From: Ceratobasidium sp. AG-K
Lineage: Eukaryota > Basidiomycota > Agaricomycetes > Cantharellales > Ceratobasidiaceae
Reading direction: 5' to 3'
Assembly: GCA_037039685.1 (NCBI GenBank)
Contig: JAWNGF010000003.1
Location: forward strand, 4,190,571-4,254,570
Length of the DNA stretch: 64,000 nt
The notes beneath the pieces were generated by a model. It saw only the letters and a program-made list of their open reading frames with translations. It was not told where the DNA came from and made no database searches. The translations under genes and the position numbers were made by a program. Within the stretch, counting starts at the first letter, position 1; each line of letters begins with the position of its first letter. Positions 47,501-57,062 of this stretch are shown here, one piece after another.

Positions 47501-47707
47501 CTATAGAACCCAAACGTGCGGAAAAACCGTAGGTCAAAACCACAGGTTACAGGCGGTTCGTTGGCAAAATCCGCAGGTTACCTGCGAATCCTAAGTGAAT
47601 CCTGGACTGGCGCGCGTGGACTTGCGATCGAATCCAGAGGTAACCTGCGGATTTTGCCAGTGAACCGCAGGTAACCCCTGGATTTTCCGCACGTTTGCGT
47701 TCTGTAG
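47501..47707. mobile_element. Foldback/MITE-like element with 25-bp inverted ends
   Basis: The left end CTATAGAACCCAAACGTGCG (then GAAAA) and the inverted right end CTACAGAACGCAAACGTGCG (then GAAAA) match at 23 of 25. Inside, the arms also pair: GGCAAAATCCGCAGGTTACC at about 47565-47585 is inverted at about 47640-47660. The 207-bp size, no coding capacity and near-complete foldback are MITE-like. No target-site duplication was resolved. Confidence 0.7.
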
Positions 47708-47708
47708 T

Positions 47709-47740
47709 ATAAAATGACATACTATAGTATGTCATTTTAT
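47709..47740. repeat. Perfect 32-bp palindrome
   Basis: ATAAAATGACATACTA and its exact reverse complement meet with no spacer. It sits one base after the MITE-like element. It could be two abutting terminal repeats left by excision of a DNA transposon. Confidence 0.85.
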
Positions 47741-47821
47741 GACGGTATATGCACGCACTCACTCGAATTGACATTCTAGAGTCAAATTTATTTAACTTCT
47801 AGATCTCCTTGGCAATAAATG

Positions 47822-47862
47822 CAGCTCAGCGCGGCTGGGCTCCGCCCAGCTGCGCTGAGCTG
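47822..47862. repeat. GC-rich hairpin, 19-bp stem
   Basis: CAGCTCAGCGCGGCTGGGC, loop TCC, GCCCAGCTGCGCTGAGCTG. The stem has 18 of 19 pairs. No flanking gene uses it visibly. Confidence 0.85.
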
Positions 47863-48544
47863 TCGTACGTGCCCTTTAATTGCGATATATTCACCACTTA
47901 GGTTTACCGCATATCCCCTACGCTGAAAGTCAGAAACTCCCATTCGTTGGCCAAGTGCAGCCCTACATCTAAACCCAAACCGCTTCGTACAAGGTGCCGA
48001 GCGCTGTAATTATTGTCTATCATAAAACTGCTTAAGCCAGTGGAACAAAGTGTGTTCCCACGGACCCCCGAGGCATCACGTGACTGACGGCAAGCGTGCT
48101 TATTCGAAATTGAAATTAGCCCATGAAAAGACCTCGCGGTAGCAAGGTAAAGCGTGTAGCACATGATACGCATACATGCTATTGGTTCACACGATTGACT
48201 CGATTAACTTCTCGGAATGTTCGAGCATATTCCGGATTTCAAAAGGATGGACTCCAAAGGCAAGTGTTGCTACTTTTCCGACTCGAGCCACGCGATCAGT
48301 CATATATTGGGAAAGTGTAATGCACAAAGCTCAGTCAGATTTCTATACACGATTAACCTGATATCCGAGTCTGACTAGCGTTTGGAAGCAGTAGGACTAT
48401 GGGAGGGCGAAGACGCGATGGCAAGAGCGGGTTACTGTCCATGAGCGGGGTGGACATTTCAGTAGTTCGCCAAAGGCAAGAAATCAGTCATGAGGAAATC
48501 AACCGCCGTGGGAGCATACCTATGCAAGACTTCAAATCGAGTGA

Positions 48545-51500
48545 CTACGAGAAATAGTCGAGCCAGCAAGTTCCGTTCAAAACGTTGCTGTAGTCGATAC
48601 GAATTGCGCCATTTGGCCCGATTACGCATGGATTGTACGGCGTTGGCAAGTAGGGAGCGATGTCCTGTGGGACCCAGAGGAGTCTCCGAGAATCGGGGCC
48701 TGTCACCCATCCATCATCTGCGAGGGACCATGTATCGGCTAAAGTGCAGATTTATATGAGACCCGCCTAGAAAACTTGAAAGGACTAGCTGGACACCTAC
48801 CAAGCAATGGCGCATTATGCTGTGGAAGCCAAATACGTACGGCCTTGTTGTCTGATCCGGCGATGGCATGTGAGCTGTCGGGTGAGAACGCAACCGACTT
48901 GACAGAGTTGAGCTGCCCCGTGAGAGGTACGCCAATGGGACTACCGTCCTGACCGTTCCAGATGCGGATGGCCTTGTCGTCCGAACCAGAGAGGAGGAAC
49001 ATACCGTCGGGTGAGAACACAACCGAAAGGACAGCACCATTATGGCCCTGGAGTGGCACACCGACAAGGCTACCATCCTCAGTGCTCCAAATGCGAATGG
49101 TCTTGTCATAAGAGCCAGAGACGAAGCGTGTGCCGCTGGGTGAGAACGCAACCGACCTTACCCAGCCCGTATGACCCTGAAGAGGTACACCGATGAGACT
49201 ACCACCCTCGGCGTTCCAGATACGAATGGTCTTGTCATCGGAGCCAGAGATGATGCGCGTGCCGTCAGGTGAGAACGCAACCGAGTTGACCCAGCCAGTA
49301 TGACCTTGGAGAGGTATACCGACGGGACTACAATCCTGACTGTTCCAGATGCGGATGGTCTTGTCTTCGGAGCCAGAAACGATACGTGTGCCGTCGGGTG
49401 AGAATGCAACTGAGTTGACCGAGTTGGTATGACCTTCGAGAGGCGCACCAATGGAACTACCATCTTGACTGTTCCAGATGCGGATAGTCTTGTCATGGGA
49501 GCCAGAGACGATGCGCATGCCTTCGGGTGAGAATGCAACCGACTTGACTGAGCTGGTATGACCCTCGAGAGGTGCACTCATAAGGCTGCCATCCTGAGCA
49601 TTCCAGATACGGATGGTCTTGTCACGAGAGCCAGAGACGATGCGCGTGGCGTCGGGTGAGAATGCAACCGAGTAGACAGCACCGGTATGACCCTGGAGAG
49701 GTGCACCGATGAGACCGCCATACTGAGCGCTCCACATGCGGATGGTCTTATCATAAGAGCCAGAGACGAGGCGTGTGCCGTCAGGTGAGAACGCAACCGA
49801 CTTGACCGAGCTGTTATGTCCTTCGAAAGGTGCCCCGATGAGGCTACCATCCTGACAGTTCCAGATGCGGATGGTCTTGTCATGAGAGCCACAGGCAATA
49901 CGGGCACCATCGGGTGAGAATGCAACCGAGTAAACAGCAGCAGTATGACCCTGGAGCGGCGCACCAATGAGACTGCCATCCTGAGCGTTCCACATGCGAA
50001 TGGTCTTGTCATTCGAGCCAGAAATGATACGCGTGCCGTCGGGCGAGATTGCGACCGAGTTGACCCAGTCGGTATGACCCCTAAGAGGTGCACCGATGAG
50101 ACTACCACCGTCAGCGTTCCAGATGCGAATGGTCTTGTCATCGGAGCCAGAGATGATGCGTGTACCGTCAGGTGAGAACGCAACCGACTTGACCCAGTCA
50201 GTATGACCCTGGAGAGGCGCACCGATGAGACTACCATCCTGACCGTTCCAGACGCGGATGGTCTTGTCATAAGAGCCAGAGACAATGCACGTGCCATCGT
50301 GTGAGAATGCAACCGAGTTGACCGAGTTGGTATGACCCTCGAGTGGTGCACCAATGGGACTACCACCCTGAGTGTTCCACATGCGGATGGTCTTGTCATC
50401 GGAGCCAGAGACGATGCGTGTGCCGTCGGGTGAGAATGCAACCGACTTGACTGAGCTGGTATGGCCTTGGAGAGGTGCACCGATGAGAGCACCGTCATGC
50501 ACATCTTTGATTATAATGCTACCGTTACCGCACCCAACCGCGATCCGAGTGCCATCAGGGGAGTATGCCACAGACGGCACATCCGAGCCAACTCTCCAAC
50601 TTGCAATCACAGTCTGGTACCTGGACGTTATCCCAAATCCCTCAGGCTTTACCATCCATCGCATCTTACTCCAGTGGTACTTGTACACAGCGCTGGACTG
50701 ATGGCAGAAGGGCAGTGCCGACACATAGATGTGCGGAGTCGATTGGGACACTGCATTCGCCGCAAAGCTGGCCACAAAGTCCCGAGCGTCCTCTATCTCT
50801 TGTAACAGATCGGAGTGCATATTATTGGCCTGTACATACACACCTCAGTAAGGCGCGTGCCACACTCTACCACCTCGCTCGCTCACCATGATCCAGAGCT
50901 TCGTCGTGAGCATCACCCGCGCCCCTAGCCCCATCCAGTGCTTCAGGTTCATCACCTCCATCCAGAACAGCAGACGCTCAGATAGGAAATCCACTATTAA
51001 GTCATGTAAGTCATCGGAATAGTTGGCCTGTCGTAGGTGATCGGCCCAGTAGCGACACGCATATGAAAGCGTCGGCGTGATCGCCTCATTGACGCGGCTC
51101 TCGAAGTTGGGCACCGCTTCGTCAGGTATATACGACGACTCGAGTCCACAGATGTTGAATCGTAGTTGCTCTTTCATCAGTTCGAAGCATCGTCGTGCGA
51201 GTAGTCTATCGTGTTGCTCCGGATTGCAGTGGAATGTCGACGAGCGGGATGAGTTGAACATATAATCCGGAAAAGACGCGTGCAGGGTCGACACGACACT
51301 GCAATCCTCAGACACGTATAGGACCGACCGGAGTGGCTTGAGGGCTTCAAGAACCTTTTCCAAGTCGGGAATGTTCGTCAAGGCAGCAAGAGTCCGTACG
51401 CTGATTGGCTCGCGAGTGCATACGGCTGTCCAAAGCACGAGTTTCATTCGTTGCTCTTCGTCTTCTTCCAGTACGTCAGTGTTTAATGCTGCCAATAAGA

Positions 51501-53362
51501 TAGTGGTGTATAATTTGTCGATCTCGGCATGTGCCTTTTTTGATACGAACTTCACTGATAGTATTCGTGTCAAGCGTTCCTCGATGTTCCCAGCTTTGAT
51601 ATATCGGGCCGCCGTCGCCGCATAGATAAACAAACCGCCGGACTGCTCGGCCAGTTGCTTTAGGTGGGGAGGCGCAACCGACGGAAGTTCCTCATGCAGA
51701 TATAGCTCGATGTCCGCCTGTACGTCCGATGGTTTAATAGTATGGAGTTCGTACACGGAGCGCACACTCTCGGGCTGCTTCTGGATTTTGCTGCGTATGC
51801 TCGGCTCAGGTCGACTTGCGACAAAAAGCTTCAGAGGCAGGTTCGGCGCCTCTTGCAGCAGTATATCCAGAACAAGCTTCACTCCGTTGCTGGCCGTACA
51901 CTCGTCGAGAGCATCGATCACGACCACAAGTCCACTCGGGATCATATCCTTCGCCTCCAGGAGTGGCTGCTTCAGGATCTCCTCAAACTGACTCGGTATG
52001 GAGCTCGATAGAATGTCTGGATCATTGCGAAGTACACGACAGAGGGCATGTAGGAATGGCGCACAGTGGCGGGCGAGCTGGTACGCAATAGTGGGTACGA
52101 TACGGGCGACATTTCGACATTCGGCTGTTGTGCGCGTGCAGAAGAAGCTCGCAGCTAGCTGCTTGTTCTTTTCGAGCTCTCGAGCAAAGGTATATGCAAT
52201 GGTTGTCTTTCCGGTGCCGGCCATGCCGTTCATCCAGCAAACATTGGGGCTGTTGGGATCTACCAGCCAGACACGAAGGTCGGATAGAACGCCGGTACGG
52301 GTATTTTCAGTGCAGGCTCGTCGGTTGATATCCATTGCCAAGCTTGAGTCGTAGGCTGCGAGTTTTGCGGGATTGAGATCCTTTAGTTGATTTTTCTGTC
52401 AAACCCGAGTGTGTGAGTTTCCAAGTAAGTTCTACACTGGGTTTGAGACTCGCCTGTTGTTCGGTTACGCTACCAAGGCCTGCGTCAAGCTGCAAATACA
52501 TAGTCAACTACTTCTCTGATTGCATACGAATCAAGGCGAGGTTACCTGCAACTGCCGACACAGGACTTGGATGAGACGATCGCATGTCGAAAGCGCCTCT
52601 GTAAGGTGTTCTGCCTTCAGAAAGTATCTACCCAGGTTGCTGTTTTGTTCTTTGGCGATGAGATCGACCTGTGCCTGGATCGATCTGTATAACCTTAGGC
52701 CCTATCGATCCAAAGGTGATTCGTCTGCCACTCACTGGACAATCTTCACGATGGAATCCATGTTCGGAAGCGTATTGGAGCCCTGTAAATGTCGGTCAAG
52801 CGTCTCGCTCATCATCTTCAGTTCGAGTGCGAGTGTTTCGCACTCTTTTTGGTTCCTCGTAGATTCCTATTCATAGAAATTATCAGAGTGTGATGCTGCA
52901 TATTAGAGGGGGGATCACCTCGAAGAGCTCGAAACCCGAAAGTAATTCGCCAATCACTGATTGAAGGGGCGGGAAGAGTGCCGAGTTGGTATGCAAGGTT
53001 TGAAGTGCAGAACGTAGTCCGCCCCATGAGTTTCCTTCATTCCCGGTTGATGTCAGATCTCGGAGGGTCGGAGGAACGCGCAAGGACGGCACTTGCGACG
53101 CAGATCCCGGCGGCAGAAGCGCTGTGGCGGAGGGGCCAAGGGATGACGCGGGTGAAACTGCTGATGCCTGTAAGCTCGACGACGGCAGAAGTATGTTTGG
53201 GTGAGTTCCTGGGGATCCAGAAGCAGGGGAAGAAAGTATGACTGATGGTTGGCTTGGGGTAGAGGGTCGGGAAGGGGGCGCCGTCAACGATGGCGATCCG
53301 AATGCTTTATCCCATGCGCGAGTTGCACGGGCGCGCAGGCTTTTGGACTTTGGCTTGGACAT
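48545..53362 (-). CDS. NLR-C: NACHT-WD40 STAND protein, 14 repeats
   Basis: Minus strand, ATG at 53362 (MSKPKSKSLRARATRAWDKA). Exons inferred: 53362-52919, 52866-52736, 52693-52546, 52489-52454, 52395-50887, 50829-48801, 48738-48545. The intron after 52454 is GC-AG (CAG/GCGAGT). Order: basic and Ser/Pro-rich N-terminus, helical segment (LRSALQTLHTNSALFPPLQS), coiled-coil exons, NACHT with Walker A GMAGTGKTT and Walker B VVVIDALDECTA, helical module (FNICGLESSYIPDEAVP), then fourteen WD40 repeats, and a C-terminal module in its own exon (LLWVPQDIAPYLP ... GAIRIDYSN). Likely an intracellular non-self or damage sensor that can trigger cell death, inferred from HET-D/E. It is paralogous to NLR-D within the tandem duplication. 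Confidence 0.87.
48855..50600 (-). repeat. NLR-C WD40 array, 129-bp units
   Basis: Fourteen repeats with a 43-codon period and a shared core (SVAFSPDGTRIVSGS.DKTIR.W). The residue after the SGS core varies: D, Y, D, N, H, Y, R, H, E, D, Y, D in the twelve regular repeats. The pair after the GH(T/N) motif also varies: SS, NS, DW, AA, GA, GW. Confidence 0.9.
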
Positions 53363-54004
53363 CCTCGCGATGGGTAGCGGAGGAGGACGTCAAGTTGGCA
53401 GTGCATTTTGAATGCTATAAAAGGACGATCAGCATACACGCGCTGGGCGCGAGGATCCAGAAGGCAACGCGTTGATAAGATAACGTTTATCGGGGAGAGT
53501 GGGAATGGAATTGTGTCTATTATCGCAATCATAGATATAACATTGATATCATGGGTGCCTAGCAGAACCTGGGTAGCATTATTCGATACCAAATTCGCTG
53601 GGGTTCGCAAGCGGCGATTTTGCTCGTGGGGGTTCGCTTGCAGCACCGTGAGGAAGGCAAACAAGTGATCCCGAGAGTGAATACCGTGTATTCTTCTTGC
53701 TAAATGCTCGTATAGATTACTATAAGTAGGCTAACTATCATGGGCAAAGCTGGCGGTGTGGGACTCCTGGCGCCGGCGAATTGTGCTGACGGAAGTCATG
53801 AAGATATGTCATTTATGGTAAACGTCAGCGGAGAACGCGGGGTTCGGCGCTTGCGAGAAGAGTAGACCACACGGGTCGCGACCACCTGCTCGCTGGCATT
53901 CCGCGCCGCTCACAATTTACTCGACGTCAGCTGGATTCCGATTCAACGTACTACTCGCATAACCTTGCTGATAGCAATTTTTATACACCTCCACAGTCAC
54001 CACC
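53363..54004. promoter_or_regulatory. Divergent promoter, copy 1 (NLR-C / transporter fragment)
   Basis: The part next to the plus-strand ATG (about 53810-54004) is closely similar to 61790-61977 upstream of the intact transporter, including GTGGACCACACGGGTCGCGAC-like sequence and ACCTCCACAGTCACCACCATG. The truncated transporter fragment therefore kept its own promoter. Confidence 0.6.
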
Positions 54005-54265
54005 ATGCAGCGACGAAAAACGAGCACAGAGAAGGCTGAAGACGAAGCAGCCGAGCAAGAGCCTGTTGACCCTCTGCAGCGAGAGGGCGTACCTCCGAAC
54101 AGCTCCACCCCACGAACCAATGGATATCCGAATCCTCGACTTCCCCCATCCCCGCCGTGTCCATGCGCCGTCGTTGGGTGAGCCTCCCAGCGCCCCATCG
54201 CCGAATCAGAAATTTGAAGTGCGCCTCCGCCTATGAGCAGATACTCGCGTGCAACATCGGCCATC
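54005..54265 (+). pseudogene. 5' fragment of the CDF zinc transporter gene
   Basis: ATG at 54005 (MQRRKTSTEKAEDEAAEQEP) matches the start of the gene at 61978 (MHRRKTSKEDAEDEAVEQEP). The frame closes with TGA at 54179-54181 after 58 codons because of small deletions. Nucleotide similarity continues to about 54260 (CCTATGAGCAGATACTCGCGTG against CCTATGAACAGACATTCACGTG at 62215) and then switches to ATG1 sequence. No membrane segment is included. This is the left side of the duplication breakpoint. Confidence 0.85.
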
Positions 54266-56815
54266 GTACCTGCCCCATCCCCAGGTTGGTAGACTGGCCG
54301 ACTCGCATCCGCTATGAAATTCCTCCGCGCACGGGACCTAATTCATTGTGACATCAAGCCCCAGAACTTGTTGCTTACCCCAACTACAAGCGCCGACGAG
54401 TACGCGTGTTTCGGCAAAGCCGACTTGTGGCCCGTTGGTGCAGTTGTGTACGAAGCAGCCGTCGGCCGACCACCATTCCGAGCACAGAACCATATCGAGC
54501 TACTGAAGAAGATCGACCACGCCCGAAGCCGCGTGCACTTTCCTGACGAGGCAAGTCCAATCCCATGTTTACATGCACCCACTGACCATTTCGTAGGACC
54601 CGAAGAACGCCGAAGCCATCGCCCGAGGCGACCTCGTGCCCGTCAGTCCAGCGGTCAAGGCGCTTATCAAGTCACTCCTCAAGCGTAAATCCGTTGAGCG
54701 ACGCTCGTTTGAGGACTTCTTTACCGCCGCCGAGGAAGTCGTCAGGACTGTCATGGAGCCTGAGCGGGACGTCGGACTGGAGCTGCAGGATGCGATGAAG
54801 GATGGAGACGTATTGGTTGCATCTGGCGGGGCGAGTGCGAACGGGAGTTTAAAGATTGAAATCCGGGCGTCGAGGCGAGCTCCTCAACCGCCCACCAAGT
54901 CGGCTGAACCCAAGTCGGCTGTTGAGCCCAAGTCGGCGGTCGAGCCCAAGTCGGCCGTGGAACCCAAGTCGGCCGAGCCAGAAGACAAGCCCAAGCGACG
55001 CAAGGAGATTGAAGGGGGAGATATCGACATTAAAGCGGTTATGCCTGCGAGTACGTTTAAGTTTCGGCGGGCTGTTCGGTCTGGGGAGAAGGATGCGGGT
55101 GTGGTGGAGGTCAAGGCAGCTGGGCCGCCGCTCGGACGGGAGGAGACCTTGTAAGTATTATGCGTGCGCATCATCGGCTGGTGCTGATCTGTTTTAGGAT
55201 CGAGTTTCCAGGACACGAGTCGAGGATTCGGCCTAAACCATTGCCTACGGGGAATGCAGTTCAGAAGACCGAATCGGGACAGTCGTTCCATTCTGCCAAG
55301 GCTTGGCCGGGTGGAGAGGAGGATGCAGCCGAGGATGCAGATGGGGGATGGAGGCGTGAATATGTGCTCGTGGACGAGACTAATGCGGTCGAGTTCAACC
55401 GGGTGGTTGATGGTAGGTTTTTCTCCTATGCCACTCCTCATGGCTAACGCCCGGACAGAACTCGACCACGCCCGAGCGGCACGTCCGAACCTTCCACGAG
55501 CGATCAAGTCGAGTCCGGTAATGACAACGACCACAGCGCCTATCGACGTGCCTTCACCAATTTCACCCAACCGCCCTGGGATGCCTCAACCCTCGCCCGC
55601 GTCCACACCTGCCAACGCACTCGCACGAGCGCTGAACCTGGCGAGCAAGAAACTGTTCGGAACGAGCGCATCGTCTAATTCTGGGTCGAGTGCAGCAGCC
55701 GAAGGTTCCCCCGCTGGCCAACGTCGACAGATCCTGCTCCCACCTACCAACGCCGAACCCGATGCGGAAGAAGAGCTCCTACTCGGCACGCTCGAATTCA
55801 TTCTGCAAAAAGCCGAAACGATCTCTGCATGGGCCGACTCAAAGTACACTCTCGTCGCCTCCCGTCCGTCTAAGCCGATCGCCGACCCGGCTCGGTTCTC
55901 GCGAGCCGAGGGCGAGAGCGCTCAAGTTGCTGAAACCCGTCGGAAGCGCGAGGTTGAGGTGGAGATGGCGGCGGTGACGGCGGTTGGACTGTACATGGCC
56001 GTGATGAGTTTTGCGACGGGTGCGATTGTGGTCGCCCGGAGGTTTTTAGGGGGCGAGAGGGTGCGGAAGTGAGCGTCGGATTCGACGAGGCGCAAGAGTG
56101 GTTCCGGGATACGTTTCACCGCTCGACGGAGCGCGTGAGTATCCTGAAGCATTGGCTGCCAAGGGATCATGTTATGCCGCAGATGTGGATCGATCGTGTT
56201 ATTTACGATCACGCGCGGCCCTTTCAGTTTCTCCCCCCTCTGCTCTCTTTACCGTGCTCGGCTTTGACTTCAGACGCCTCCTCTGTACGCCTCCCTTGTG
56301 GACGAGCGGTTTGACCCTGTGTTCATGTAGCTCGTTAAAGATGTATTTAAAATAAAATAAAATAAAATAACGATCACGCGCTTGGACTCATGAGTCCCTT
56401 CTTTTTCGATATTGAGGTGGTGCTGACGTTTGCGTAGATGCGAGGAGCGGCGAGTCGCGAGTTGCTGGAAGATTACGCGACGTGTGAGGGGATTACGAGA
56501 ATGCGTTGGAGTTGTTGTGGCGATATACGATGACATTATGCAAGAGGGCAATCCGTACAAGGATCAGGATCGGGTAACTGTTAGGCGATGTAAGTCCATC
56601 CTCCCACTTATTGACCCTTGCTCACACCTATGTAGTTATCAAATCGTCAAAAGACCGACTAGTCCGAGTGCAGAAACATATGGAGCGGCGGAAACATGAC
56701 AATGCGCGATTATCTCACGGCTTTCTGTTGGTTTTTGTTCCTATTCGTTACGGACGTTTATAGTATTTGCGATTTTGTTGTGGACGCATGGTGTATATTA
56801 TATTTTGTACCAATG
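54266..56815 (+). pseudogene. 3' part of ATG1 duplicate, broken
   Basis: Starts inside the kinase domain (similar to ATG1 from about 43880) and runs through to ATG1 3' flank sequence. HRD reads IHCDIKPQN, so Arg is Cys. The DFG motif and activation segment are missing because of a deletion of about 210 bp between CAAAG words (ATG1 44038-44042 and 44246-44250). The linker with its PKSA repeats is kept. A 1-base loss near 56050 (RRFLGGERVRK then stop) and indels near 56480-56515 destroy the MIT region. A retroposon is inserted at 56217. The lack of the N-lobe and of the catalytic motifs means no kinase activity. Confidence 0.9.
56217..56370 (+). mobile_element. Short retroposon insertion with AAAAT tail
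   Basis: A 154-bp insert flanked by an 11-bp duplication CGATCACGCGC (56206-56216 and 56371-56381), absent from the intact ATG1 copy. It ends in about four AAAAT units, a tail typical of non-LTR retroposition. GGTTTGACCC at about 56310 resembles a polymerase III B box, so a SINE is possible; a 5'-truncated LINE is the alternative. Confidence 0.8.
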
Positions 56816-57062
56816 GATGCATGAATTGCTAACGTATAATACGCAAGGCTCGGCCAGATAGTTGTATATAAAGATGTAACTATCCGAGTCTGACGAGCGT
56901 TTGGGAGTGGCGAGACTGGAGGAGGTGGACTTGATTGTAAGCAGGAATTCTTGTCCGCCGAGGGAGAGGGGTAGACTTTCCAGTAGTTTTCCGGAAGTAA
57001 GGAATTAGTCTGGAGCAAATCAAGCACAGTCATGGCATACCTTCGTGAGACCTGAAACCGAG

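Larger units (their letters stand above)
46379..48544. other. Gene-free spacer between ATG1 and NLR-C
   Basis: No coding gene is supported. In the second copy of the duplication the matching spacer is only about 250-500 bp: similarity stops near 46483 and resumes near 48362, against 56821 and 56884. Roughly 1.8 kb is therefore present only here. It contains a foldback element, a perfect palindrome and a strong hairpin (listed separately). Confidence 0.7.

Noticed and set aside
46379..48544. Coding genes in the ATG1-NLR-C spacer
   Set aside because: The frames are short, lack splice-linked partners and show no domain motifs.
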